Assembly (NCBI GenBank): GCA_009841145.1
Contig: VXMJ01000024.1
Span: 1 to 64,000, forward strand
DNA length: 64,000 bases
DNA from: Caldilineaceae bacterium SB0661_bin_34
GTDB lineage: Bacteria > Chloroflexota > Anaerolineae > Caldilineales > Caldilineaceae
Direction of reading: 5' to 3'
Positions 33,163 to 42,403 of the stretch are shown one piece after another; positions within the stretch are counted from its first letter, which is position 1; every line of letters begins with the position of its first letter. Made by a program: the position numbers and the translations under genes. The notes below the pieces were generated by a model, which was not told the DNA's origin, made no database searches, and saw only the letters and a list, made by a program, of their open reading frames with translations.

Positions 33163-36100
33163 GACTCGAAGAATTCCACTTGGACGGTTTTGGGCGGTTC
33201 CACCAGCAGGCCATCGGCCCCCTGCACGCACCCATCACCGTGATTTACGGCCCCAATGAAGCGGGCAAGAGTACGTTGTTGGCATTCGTTCGGGCCGTTC
33301 TCTTCGGCTTTCCACTGCGGAAACGCAATGAACACTATCCCGCACTGGCCGGGGGCCGGCATGGAGGCCGGATCAGGCTGACCAGCGACGCGGGCGAAAC
33401 CTTCACTCTCGAACGGTACAACGGTCCAAAAGGGGGATCTTTTGTTCTGCGCAACGAAGCCGGCCAGGAATTTCGCGCCCCCGGCTCGTTGGAACAACTC
33501 ACGGGGCGCGCCCCGGCCGACCTATTCCAGAACGTTTTCGCGTTTGGCATCGATGAATTGCAGGACACGGGTCTGCTGGAAAGCCCGGACGTGGCCGACC
33601 GCATCTACAGCGCGGGCATGGGAGCGGCCAGGCTGCCGTTGTTCAGCCAGTCGCTGGCCAAGCGCAAGGACGAACTTTACAAGCCGAAAGGCAGTGCGCA
33701 GCGCATCGCCAAACTGCTGCGCGAACTCAAGGACACCGACCAGCGGATCAGGCAGGTGCAGACGAACGCCGACCGGTACGGACAACTGCTCCGCAGACGG
33801 GACGACATCAAGCGGGAACTGGACCGGTCGGATTTGGAGCGCGGCGACCTGAGCCGCAGACATGCCGAAGTATTCAGAATGCAGGATGGATGGGAGGACT
33901 GGGAAACCCTGGAAGAGTGCGAGACACGGCTGCGGGACATGCCCGGATACGAGCAGTTGCCGGAGAATGCGATTGAGCGCTTGGACAACCTGGAACAGAG
34001 AATTCATCAAGCTAGGGAAGATCGCGACGACGCCGGGGAACAGAACAGAAAAACCCGTGCGGCCGCCACCGTCGTCATTCCCGGCGAAGCCCTGCTTCCG
34101 GATCGGGATCGCATCGAGGCCATCCGCCGCGACCGAAGCCGCTACGACAATGCTGTACGCGATCTCCCGGAACGGCGGCAGGAACTGAGGGACATGGAGC
34201 AATCCTTGGAGGAGAGGTTGCGGCAACTGGGTCCCGACTGGAATGAAGCCAATCTCGACCGCGTCGACACCTCGTTTGCGGTCCGCAGCGAAGTGGAGCG
34301 TTGGCAGAAGCGCATTCTCGAAACCACCCACGAGGCCAGCGAAGCCGACACGCGCCTAGCACAGGAATCGGAGCAGTGGGAATCGCTCAAGGTGGAGGAA
34401 GCGAATGCCCGGCGGCTCCTGCAGGTGGATGAAAACACCGGCTCCGCGACTCTGCGTCCTTCCTCGGGAAGCCTGGAGGCATTACTGGAGGATCGGGAAC
34501 CGATCGAGGCAATTCGGCGTAGGCATCAGGGATATGGCGACTCGGTAGCGGACTTGCCGGAACGCCAAGCCGAATTGAATGCACTGGAATCCGACCTACG
34601 GAGCAAGTTGCGGGATCTCGGATCCGGCTGGGACGAATCCCGCCTGGAGAACTTTGACACCTCCATGGTGTTCCGCCAAGAAGTTGAACGCTGGAGAGAG
34701 AATCTCAACGAGCATAGGGAGCAGACGCGTCAGGCCCGGCAGCAACTCGAAGCGGAGACGTCCGCGCTGGAGGAGCGGAGCGAAGCCGTGCGTGCCGCGG
34801 AGGCCGGCATGGCCGGACCGGAACCGGACTTGGATGCCCCGTCCTTGGACCGGCTCAGGGCAACCCTACGCCGAGCCCGAAGCCGTCTGGGAGAATTCGA
34901 AAGGGCACACCACAATCAAGAGAATCTTGAGGGCCAGGTCGATGCCCTGCGTGGTCGGCCGGCGCCCGGAATTCCCGTTGCGCAGGGGCCGTCCCCGATT
35001 TGGTTCGCGGCACCGCTTCTGGTGATTGGAGCAGGTCTTCTGTTGTATGGCATTTTTGGTCCGGAGGGTGCCATGGGACCAGGCTTGGCGGCGGGCGGGC
35101 TGTGCATATTCCTCGCCGCCGGCTACCTGCTGTTCGGCCGCGGGCCTACCACCAGGTCCGAAGCCCCACCCCAACTGGCCGCGCTGCTCCAAGCCCTTGA
35201 TGCCGCCACCGCTGCCACCGGAGAGGCTTGGTCACGATTGGTGGCGGAAGCCCAACTGCTGGATTTGGATGCAGCTCCCTCGGCCGATGCATTGGACGAA
35301 GCCGAAGCTCGTCTGGATGCGGCGACCCAGGCCCTTGCCACATGGATCGGGCACAAGGCACAACTGGACCAAGTCCGCGATGCCTGGAGCAGACAGCAGC
35401 GACGCCATGCCGAAGTTGTCAAACAACATCAGGCCGTCACCGCATCGACACACGGCAGCCATCGGGAATGGCAGGAGTGGCTGGAACAGCACGACATGGA
35501 CTCCGGCCTCACCCCGGAGACGGTGACGGAGTTCACCGGTCGCATCGAGACGGCGCGGGCGATCCTGAATCAGGTACAGGATCGGCGCCATCGGGTCCGA
35601 GCCATCCAGGACGACATCGAAGAGTACCAGGCGCTAATCCGACCCGTGGCCGACCGATACGGAGTGGTTCTGGACGATTCAAGCCATCCGCGCGTCATGG
35701 CAGTGGCCAATTTGTTCGTACAACAGCTGGATCACGCCCGTGAACGGGTCCAGGCCAGGAACGATACCTCGCGTCGCCGCGGGCAGCAGGAGCAAAAGCT
35801 CGCGGCCGGCCAGCAGCAGTGTGAAAGGACCCGTCGAAATCTGGTGGAAGTGCAGGCCCAATGGCAGGACTGGCTGTTGGCACACCACATGCCTGAAGGA
35901 CTTTCACCCGCGGCCACACTGGAATTCCTAGCCCAGGCGGAGACAGCCCGTGCGTCCCGCAACGAGGTGGAACGGATGCGGGACCGCGTCAAGGCCATTG
36001 AGAACGACATCGCCGAATTCCACGATCAATTGGCACCGCTGGCCGCGGGCCACGACGTCCCGCTGGATGGCCACAACCGGGGACGGTTGGGGGCTCCGGC

Positions 36101-37088
36101 GGACAATCTCATCCAAAGGTTCGACTTGGTTCGGTCCCAAGTCGCTGAACGGGATCAGGCCCGCCGCCAGAACGAACTGGACTTGGAGCAACTGCAGCAG
36201 CGAGAACGGCGCCTCAAGCATCTGGAGCAGGAACGCAGGGAACTCCTGAAGGCGGGGGACACAGAGGATGCCGAAGAATTCCGAAGACGGGTGCGGCAGC
36301 AGAAAGAACGTTTGGAATGGGAGGGAAGACAGGACGAGTGTCTACGGAATCTGCGGCGCCTCAGCGGCCCCAACCGTTGTCTCGACGATTTCAGGGCGGC
36401 CCTGGCCGCCACCGATCGCAGCCAACTTCGACAGGAAACCCTGGACCTGGAGGAGGAGCAGACCGGACTGGAAAAGCGCCGCAATGCATGGCGGGAAGAG
36501 CTTGGAGGCATTGACAACGAGTTGGAGCAATTGGCCGGCGAAGAGGAGTCGTCCCGTCTGCGCATCCAGCGGAACATTCTGATGGAACAGTTGCAGGACT
36601 GTGCCGCGGAGTGGTCGAAACTCACGCTGGCGGAGGTGCTGTTGGACCGTACGCGCCAGAAGTTCGAGAGGGAACGCCAGCCCAACGTCATCAACCATGC
36701 CAAAACCTTCTTCTCCGGGATCACGGGCCGCCGCTACTCCGGACTATTTGCCCCCGTTGGCCAGCGGACCATCACGGTGACGGATGCCTCCGGCCAGGCC
36801 AAACTGCCCACTGCATTGAGTCGGGGCACCCGGGAGCAACTGTATCTGGCCCTGCGGTTCGGCCTGATCCTGGAATTCGGGGAGCATGCCGAGCGCCTTC
36901 CCGTGGTAGTGGACGAGGCGCTGATCAACTTCGATCCTGAAAGAGCCCGTTATGCAGCCGAAGCCTTCGCTCGACTCGCCGAAACCCACCAGGTGCTGGT
37001 GTTCACATGCCACCACTTCATCGTGGACCTGTTTGAGTCCGTGGGAGCCTCCACGCTGGATATCGGTTCAGCCGATTCTTCACAATAA
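33159..37088 (+). CDS. yhaN: YhaN-like SMC/SbcC-type ATPase with transmembrane hairpin
   Basis: A 1309-residue Rad50/SbcC-like ATPase. Walker A is GPNEAGKST (31-39). The signature ALSRGTREQLYLALR is near 1219-1233. Walker B is LPVVVDEALINFD (1247-1259). Long coiled coils join the two halves. A hydrophobic hairpin (about 614-660; WFAAPLLVIGAGLLLYGIF, then GLAAGGLCIFLAAGYLLFG) replaces the zinc hook. Residues 313-415 and 443-545 are internal duplicates (DRDRIEAIRR and DREPIEAIRR), as are about 771-895 and 901-1025 (WQEWLEQHDM and WQDWLLAHHM). With YhaO it should form a membrane-anchored nuclease complex. Confidence 0.87.
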   Translation: MRLEEFHLDGFGRFHQQAIGPLHAPITVIYGPNEAGKSTLLAFVRAVLFGFPLRKRNEHYPALAGGRHGGRIRLTSDAGETFTLERYNGPKGGSFVLRNEAGQEFRAPGSLEQLTGRAPADLFQNVFAFGIDELQDTGLLESPDVADRIYSAGMGAARLPLFSQSLAKRKDELYKPKGSAQRIAKLLRELKDTDQRIRQVQTNADRYGQLLRRRDDIKRELDRSDLERGDLSRRHAEVFRMQDGWEDWETLEECETRLRDMPGYEQLPENAIERLDNLEQRIHQAREDRDDAGEQNRKTRAAATVVIPGEALLPDRDRIEAIRRDRSRYDNAVRDLPERRQELRDMEQSLEERLRQLGPDWNEANLDRVDTSFAVRSEVERWQKRILETTHEASEADTRLAQESEQWESLKVEEANARRLLQVDENTGSATLRPSSGSLEALLEDREPIEAIRRRHQGYGDSVADLPERQAELNALESDLRSKLRDLGSGWDESRLENFDTSMVFRQEVERWRENLNEHREQTRQARQQLEAETSALEERSEAVRAAEAGMAGPEPDLDAPSLDRLRATLRRARSRLGEFERAHHNQENLEGQVDALRGRPAPGIPVAQGPSPIWFAAPLLVIGAGLLLYGIFGPEGAMGPGLAAGGLCIFLAAGYLLFGRGPTTRSEAPPQLAALLQALDAATAATGEAWSRLVAEAQLLDLDAAPSADALDEAEARLDAATQALATWIGHKAQLDQVRDAWSRQQRRHAEVVKQHQAVTASTHGSHREWQEWLEQHDMDSGLTPETVTEFTGRIETARAILNQVQDRRHRVRAIQDDIEEYQALIRPVADRYGVVLDDSSHPRVMAVANLFVQQLDHARERVQARNDTSRRRGQQEQKLAAGQQQCERTRRNLVEVQAQWQDWLLAHHMPEGLSPAATLEFLAQAETARASRNEVERMRDRVKAIENDIAEFHDQLAPLAAGHDVPLDGHNRGRLGAPADNLIQRFDLVRSQVAERDQARRQNELDLEQLQQRERRLKHLEQERRELLKAGDTEDAEEFRRRVRQQKERLEWEGRQDECLRNLRRLSGPNRCLDDFRAALAATDRSQLRQETLDLEEEQTGLEKRRNAWREELGGIDNELEQLAGEEESSRLRIQRNILMEQLQDCAAEWSKLTLAEVLLDRTRQKFERERQPNVINHAKTFFSGITGRRYSGLFAPVGQRTITVTDASGQAKLPTALSRGTREQLYLALRFGLILEFGEHAERLPVVVDEALINFDPERARYAAEAFARLAETHQVLVFTCHHFIVDLFESVGASTLDIGSADSSQ

Positions 37089-37509
37089 CCGCGGCACTGC
37101 AGGACGATGAAGCACAGCGGTTTGACCGCGCCGCGACCGCCGCGTGTCCTCCGCACACAACCTCCCAAGTGGTAACGACCGATGTGCCAGACCAAATCGC
37201 GCATCGGACACGGCAGGCCTATGTTCCGTGAGACGCTTCCCGGCTTTCCGCGGAAGGGTGCTCAACACTCGCGTCCCTGCGCCTGAAGGAATGGTAAAGC
37301 TGTCCCGACCCATTCCATGGACAACAAGGGCACCTCGTTCATGTAACCAAATCGAAGGTTTTACGTCTTACATAGTAGGACGCACTGTCGGTTTGCAAGG
37401 CCGACATGGCTTTGGTACCCCTCCTCTACCGGCCGGTTTGTCCGACACACACCGGTCGGATGTGGCTGGAATCTTGCCGCGCCGTTGCCTGCACCATCTG
37501 GATCCAGCC
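37089..37509 (+). other. Spacer upstream of the CHAT gene
   Basis: 421 bp between yhaN and the CHAT-domain gene, same strand. The CHAT reading frame stays open back to 37144, but that part looks non-conserved. The gap is long enough for a separate promoter, and nothing marks a terminator after yhaN. No other feature is seen. Confidence 0.45.
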
Positions 37510-39816
37510 ATGCCTTCGATGCCCTTTCCGCTGCCGGACCCCGGCGCTGTCGCCCAGGAACTGGCGCTGCTTGCGCGCACCGGCGACCATCCACTGTTCA
37601 CTACGGTTGGCGACCGTTGCGGACGAGAGCCGGCATCCCGCTCACTGTGGCATCGGTTCATAGCCCAGCCAGGCAGCCAAATGGCTGCGTTGGCCACGTG
37701 GCTGCAGGCCGAATTGGACCGCCATCCCGGCTTCGCACGCGACATGGCATCGCTTTGGCACCAGTTGCAGCTCAAGCAGGGACAGCTCTCCAGTCCCGCG
37801 TATCCAACTCCGACCCTGCCCTCAGGCACCCGCAGCCGGGATCGCGACAACGGATCCGCCATGCCGCTCCTTCATGCCCTGCCGGCCGGGATCCGGAATC
37901 TGTGGACGGTCGGTGTTGGCCCGAAGATCACCGACTCCCTCGTGGCATTTGTCACGCGGGAGCACAGGGAACAGGAGCTTCCCGCACGCGGCCGCATCCT
38001 GGCCGAACACATGGCGAACTACCTGCGGCTCTCGGGCCAACCCGACACCGGTGACGACCAGACTCCCCGCTACCACGACCGCCTCCTGCTCGACCTGCTG
38101 GAAGATCATCTGGCCCTGGACACGGAACCGCCTCGCGTGCGCGGCACGCGCGACGGCACACCGTCCCCCGATCCCGAACCCGCCCCTGCCGCCAAGCAAC
38201 CTCTAAAGGACACCCTGACCCGCCACGCAGAACTGGAGTGTCCCGACCGGGTCTGGCTCGGCACGCCCCTGGTGCCGATCAAGGTCCGTCTCCTGGCACC
38301 GGATCCCGATGATCCGGCCGCGCGTCTGGCCATGGAACTGCAGCCGGACCTGCCCATCCACATCTGGCTGACGGCACCGGGCTTCGACGTGCTGGGGTCC
38401 CAGCTGTACACCCTCTGGCTGGAACCCGACGCACCGAAGCAGGAGATCACGTTCGAACTTCAACCCCGAACGGCCGGCGCGGCCCACCTGATGGTGCAGT
38501 TCTTGCAGGAAGGGACTCCGCTCGGCTCGATCATGGCACGCATCGAAATCGAGGAACAGGTCACCACCACGGTCAAAAATCGCTTCGTGCGGGCCGACCA
38601 CCTCGCGGTCGGGGACAAGTCCGAATCTCCGGACCTGACCCTCTTCGTGCACTACGACATGATGCAGGCCCAGCCCCGACTGCTCTTCAACCTGTACCGG
38701 GACGGCCAACTGTCGGAAAGCTGGCCTCCCGCCATCCTGCACGCGGACACCCGCAGCTACCACGCCGAGATCTACCAGCGGCTGTCGGAGCTGACCGATG
38801 TGTTCGACATCCAGCGGGACAGTCCCGACACCATGGAGGCGGTGGACCGCCAGTTGCGCAGCTTGGGACAAAGCCTGTGGAACGACCTGATTCCCGAGGG
38901 CCTGCAGCAGTTGTACGCCCTGGAACGGGCGGAATGGCACGGACGTTCCCTGCTCGTGGTGACCGACGAGCCCCACATCCCCTGGGAACTGATGTGGCCC
39001 TACGGCTACCAAGGTGAAAGCTGGGAGGACGAACAGCCCTGGTGCATGTCCATGCGCATGACCCGCTGGCTTCACCAGGACGGCGAAGGCGCGGGCCTCC
39101 ACGGACCGCCATCCCAACTGGAGATCGAGCGTTTTGCGTTCGCAGGTCCGAGCGACCTGTCCCTGGCGGCGATCGAAACGGAAGGCCGTCAGCTGCGGAC
39201 CCTCATGCAAACAGCCGGCATCCGCGACGCCGACCTGGACCTCGGTTCACTCGCCCGTATTCAGGCACTGCTCGAGAGCGGGGACTACGACTGGCTGCAC
39301 CTGGCATCCCACGGGGAATTTTCGGCCGAGCGGCCGGATTCCGGGTCGGCCATCCTGCTGGAGGGCGGAGAAGCCCTGGCGCCCGACGCGCTGATTGGAC
39401 CCCAGGTACAGGGACACATCTTCCGGCAACGGCCGTCGTTCGTGCTCAACGCCTGCCATGCCGGCCGCCAGGGCTGGGCCCTGACCCAGCTGGGCGGCTG
39501 GGTCAACAGACTGGTGGGTTCGGGCGCCGGTCTGTTTGTAGGCCCCTTGTGGACGGTTACGGACAGCTCCGCCCAACTCTTCGCCGTTCAGTTCTATGAA
39601 CGACTGCTGGCCGGCGACACGGTGGCCGAGGCCCTGCACGCGGCCCGCAGGCAAATCCGGGAACTGGGCGACCCCACCTGGCTAGCCTACAGTGCCTATG
39701 CCCATCCGAACGCGCGGCTGACGCGCACCGCGGGGCCCGGTTCAGACCACGGCCAGGCTCCTTTCATGGACGAGACCGACCGCAGCCTCCCCAACGGCGG
39801 CAATCTGGACGCCTGA
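37510..39816 (+). CDS. CHAT-domain (caspase-like) protein
   Basis: A 768-residue protein ending in a CHAT protease domain. The catalytic His is H601 (LHLASHGEF) and the catalytic Cys is C649 (FVLNACHAG). EPHIPWELMWPYGY (about 487-500), WLAYSAYAHPNARL and FVGPLWTVTDSSAQ are hallmarks of the family. Residues about 1-205 are helical and unknown, possibly a recruiting domain. About 240-350 looks like a beta-sandwich (VWLGTPLVPIKVRLLAPDP). Start choice 37510 or 37519 is uncertain. CHAT proteases are often effectors of immunity or cell death. It lies directly downstream of yhaO-yhaN. Its last 75 bp overlap the opposite-strand gene. Confidence 0.82.
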   Translation: MPSMPFPLPDPGAVAQELALLARTGDHPLFTTVGDRCGREPASRSLWHRFIAQPGSQMAALATWLQAELDRHPGFARDMASLWHQLQLKQGQLSSPAYPTPTLPSGTRSRDRDNGSAMPLLHALPAGIRNLWTVGVGPKITDSLVAFVTREHREQELPARGRILAEHMANYLRLSGQPDTGDDQTPRYHDRLLLDLLEDHLALDTEPPRVRGTRDGTPSPDPEPAPAAKQPLKDTLTRHAELECPDRVWLGTPLVPIKVRLLAPDPDDPAARLAMELQPDLPIHIWLTAPGFDVLGSQLYTLWLEPDAPKQEITFELQPRTAGAAHLMVQFLQEGTPLGSIMARIEIEEQVTTTVKNRFVRADHLAVGDKSESPDLTLFVHYDMMQAQPRLLFNLYRDGQLSESWPPAILHADTRSYHAEIYQRLSELTDVFDIQRDSPDTMEAVDRQLRSLGQSLWNDLIPEGLQQLYALERAEWHGRSLLVVTDEPHIPWELMWPYGYQGESWEDEQPWCMSMRMTRWLHQDGEGAGLHGPPSQLEIERFAFAGPSDLSLAAIETEGRQLRTLMQTAGIRDADLDLGSLARIQALLESGDYDWLHLASHGEFSAERPDSGSAILLEGGEALAPDALIGPQVQGHIFRQRPSFVLNACHAGRQGWALTQLGGWVNRLVGSGAGLFVGPLWTVTDSSAQLFAVQFYERLLAGDTVAEALHAARRQIRELGDPTWLAYSAYAHPNARLTRTAGPGSDHGQAPFMDETDRSLPNGGNLDA

Positions 39817-40647
39817 AGCCGGAGACATCGGCGAACGGGGGAGGCCCCCGTCGCGGTCCTGCAGTGCCATCACAGCCCTTACGGCGGCCGGCAGGTTGTC
39901 GCCCTCGATGGCGTTCCAAAGCGGCAGCAGCCGGTGGTGCAATGCCAAGGCCAGCTCGTGGTCGCCGGCCCGGACCGCATCCCACAGGGCCACGCAGGTG
40001 GCCGGGGCGGCAGTGAGGATGGCGGCAATGGCGCCTTGGGCTCCCAGGCAGAAGGACGGATACAGCAAGGCGTCGACCGCGGACAGGATGGTGTCGTCCG
40101 GATCCGACAGCAGCAGCAGATCTGCCAGCAGCTTCATGTCGCCCGCGCTTTGCTTGACCCCCTGTACCGCGGGCACCTCGCGCATGATGCGCGTCAGAAG
40201 CTGCGGCGACAGGTAGATGTGCGGCACCACGTTGTAGATCAGGATCGGAGTGTCCACCACCTCGGCCATCGAGGCGAAATGGCGGAGGTGCATCTCGTCG
40301 GTCGGCTTGAACAGATAGTGCACTGGCGTGACTTGCAGGGCGGCCACGTCCAGATCCGCCAACAGCCGCACGCGATTGCGGGCCTGCCGCGTACTGTCCA
40401 CTATGACCCCGGCGATGACGGGTACGCGGCCCGCTGCGGCCTCGACGGCCGTCCCGACCGCCATGCGCAATTCCTCGTCGGTCAGGGTGTGGCCTTCCCC
40501 GGTGCTGCCACCCACGGCCAGTCCGTGGACCCCGGCGCCTTCGATCAGGTATTCCACGTCGGCGGCCAGTGCCGCCGCATCCAGCTCTTCCCGGGCATCG
40601 AAGGGGGTGACCATGGGCGGGATGATGCCAAACAGGCTTTCAATCAT
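39742..40647 (-). CDS. Dihydrodipicolinate synthase/N-acetylneuraminate lyase family protein
   Basis: A 301-residue DapA-like aldolase (TIM barrel, class I Schiff-base lyase). The dihydroxy motif is GLAVGGSTGEGHTLT, the active Tyr is in TPILIYNVVP, and the Schiff-base Lys is in VQGVKQSAGDMKLL. True DapA is usually in a lysine operon; here the neighbours are unrelated, so a keto-sugar or other 2-oxo-acid aldolase is as likely. The start ATG at 40647 has no clear Shine-Dalgarno sequence. Its 3' end overlaps the end of the CHAT gene by 75 bp. Confidence 0.85.
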   Translation of the reverse strand: MIESLFGIIPPMVTPFDAREELDAAALAADVEYLIEGAGVHGLAVGGSTGEGHTLTDEELRMAVGTAVEAAAGRVPVIAGVIVDSTRQARNRVRLLADLDVAALQVTPVHYLFKPTDEMHLRHFASMAEVVDTPILIYNVVPHIYLSPQLLTRIMREVPAVQGVKQSAGDMKLLADLLLLSDPDDTILSAVDALLYPSFCLGAQGAIAAILTAAPATCVALWDAVRAGDHELALALHHRLLPLWNAIEGDNLPAAVRAVMALQDRDGGLPRSPMSPASGVQIAAVGEAAVGLVHERSLAVV

Positions 40648-40697
40648 GGTGGTGGTGTCCGATGGTTTAGAGGATTTGGGGTTGGGGAAGGTCGTTA

Positions 40698-40991
40698 TCA
40701 GGCGTTCAGCAGGCCCGCGGCAATCTCGTCCCATTCGTCCGTCAGGGATGCCTCCGACGGTGATTTGCCGGCCCGGCCGTACCAGTACCGGGCATTGGGC
40801 AGATCCCCTTCCTCGCGGTGCAGCCAGGCATGCACCCAGGCGGATCCGTTGGCATCGTCCTGGTCCTGCAACAGGTCGTGGGAACGGTGCCACTCTCCCT
40901 TGCCACCCCACCACAGTGCCTCCAAGGGCACACCAAGCCCCTCCGGCGGGGCCGTCTGCTCAAGTGATGCGCGAAAACCCTGGGCGTCCAT
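40698..40991 (-). CDS. Conserved hypothetical protein (small, tryptophan-rich)
   Basis: A 97-residue protein of a widespread but uncharacterised family. The pattern PLEALWWGGKGEWHRSHDLLQD, then ANGSAWVHAWLHREEGDLPNARYWYGRAG, is strongly conserved among bacterial hypotheticals I have seen. No catalytic residue set is known. AAGGA lies eight bases before the ATG. It sits between the pepT and DapA-like genes on the same strand with gaps of about 50 and 40 bp, so they are likely co-transcribed. Confidence 0.8.
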   Translation of the reverse strand: MDAQGFRASLEQTAPPEGLGVPLEALWWGGKGEWHRSHDLLQDQDDANGSAWVHAWLHREEGDLPNARYWYGRAGKSPSEASLTDEWDEIAAGLLNA

Positions 40992-41033
40992 GGCTGTGTC
41001 CTTCTGGTTGACGGAAAAGGCACCGCGCCTGGT

Positions 41034-42281
41034 TCAGGCCTCGGTCCACAGCTCCGCAATGCGGAGGCAGGTGCGGACTGACAGTGCCATATCCTGGATC
41101 GTAACCCACTCCAGGGGGCCGTGCACATCATGCATGCCAGTGAACAGGTTAGGGGTGGGCACCCCTTTTTCGGTGAGCCTGGAGCCGTCGGTGCCGCCCC
41201 GGATGGGCTCATCCACGGGTTCGAGGCCGGTGTCGCGCATGGCCTGCCGGGCGATCTCCACCGGGGTCATGTCCTCCTGCAACCACTGCCCCATGTTGCG
41301 GTACTGTGCCTTGATGTCGCAGCGGATGCCGGCGCGCGGATGGGCCGCCTGCATGGTCTCGGCCAGCAGGGACAGCACCTTCCCGTGTTCCGCCAGACGA
41401 TCGTTGTCGAAGTCGCGCAGGATGTAGCGGAGTTCGGCCTCGGCCGCGTTGCCCGCCATCTCGTACAGGTGGATGAAACCCTCCCTGTCCTTCGTGGTCT
41501 CCGGCGTCCGCGCATGTTCCGGCAGCGCGGCGTGGAACTTGGCGGCCAGCGTGCAGGCATTGACCAGATCGTGATAGGCCGTGCCGGGATGGACCGAAAC
41601 GCCGCGGAACGTCACCACGGCCATGTTCGCCGAAAAGGTTTCGCTGGATATCTCACCGGTGTTGCCGCCATCCAGGGTGTAGGCCCAGCGCGCGTCCAGA
41701 TCCCCCGGTGTCAGGTGGTCCACGCCCCGGCCGATTTCCTCGTCCGGCGTAAAGCAGAGGCGGACGCGTCCGTGTTCCGTACCGGACTTCTCCAGCAGGC
41801 TGCGCGCCATGCTCATCACGATTGCAACACCGGCCTTGTCGTCGGCGCCCAGCAGTGTGTCCCCGCTGGCGGTCACAACATCCTGGCCAATCTTGGTCTT
41901 CAGATCGGGGGAACGCTCCGATGACAGCACCAGAGCTTCGTCCTTGGGGAACGTAATGGGCGTGCCATCCCAGGATCGGTGGACGCGGGGTTTGACTCCC
42001 AGGCCGGGAAACGCTTCCGTCGTGTCCACATGGGCCATAAAGGCGATCGTCGGCGCCTCGCCACCACCCGCGGTGGCGGGAATGGTGGCCAGCAGCGTGG
42101 CGTAGTCGGTCAACTGCACATCCTCGGCCCCGAGTTGTTGAAGTTCCACTTCCAACATGCGCAGCAGATCCAACTGCCGTTCGGTCGAGGGGACGGATGT
42201 CGAGTCGGCATCCGACTCCGTGTCCACCTGCACGTAGCGGAGGAAGCGCTCCTCCAGGTCCCGGTGCAAATCAAATGTCAT
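41034..42281 (-). CDS. pepT: Peptidase T (tripeptide aminopeptidase)
   Basis: A 415-residue M20 zinc peptidase that removes N-terminal residues from tripeptides in the cytoplasm. Metal and catalytic motifs are in order: IAFMAHVDTTEAFPG (H, D), TLLGADDKAGVAIVM (bridging D), CFTPDEEIGRGVDH (catalytic E and metal E), YTLDGGNTGEI and IRGGTDGSRLTEKGVPTPNLF. GGAGG lies seven bases before the ATG. It heads the minus-strand run with the small hypothetical and DapA-like genes. Confidence 0.94.
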   Translation of the reverse strand: MTFDLHRDLEERFLRYVQVDTESDADSTSVPSTERQLDLLRMLEVELQQLGAEDVQLTDYATLLATIPATAGGGEAPTIAFMAHVDTTEAFPGLGVKPRVHRSWDGTPITFPKDEALVLSSERSPDLKTKIGQDVVTASGDTLLGADDKAGVAIVMSMARSLLEKSGTEHGRVRLCFTPDEEIGRGVDHLTPGDLDARWAYTLDGGNTGEISSETFSANMAVVTFRGVSVHPGTAYHDLVNACTLAAKFHAALPEHARTPETTKDREGFIHLYEMAGNAAEAELRYILRDFDNDRLAEHGKVLSLLAETMQAAHPRAGIRCDIKAQYRNMGQWLQEDMTPVEIARQAMRDTGLEPVDEPIRGGTDGSRLTEKGVPTPNLFTGMHDVHGPLEWVTIQDMALSVRTCLRIAELWTEA

Positions 42282-42403
42282 GAGGGTTCCTCCGATCGTG
42301 GCAGCAAGCTGGCCGGGATGCAGGTACGGCCTGCCCTAGAATAAGCCAATCAGCTGTCCTCGGAGGGGCGGCCGAGGCAGAAAAGAGCAAAGGATCGGAT
42401 GGC

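Noticed and set aside
39934-41427. 497-codon plus-strand frame
   Set aside because: Covers the antisense of the DapA-like, hypothetical and pepT genes; low-complexity GC shadow.
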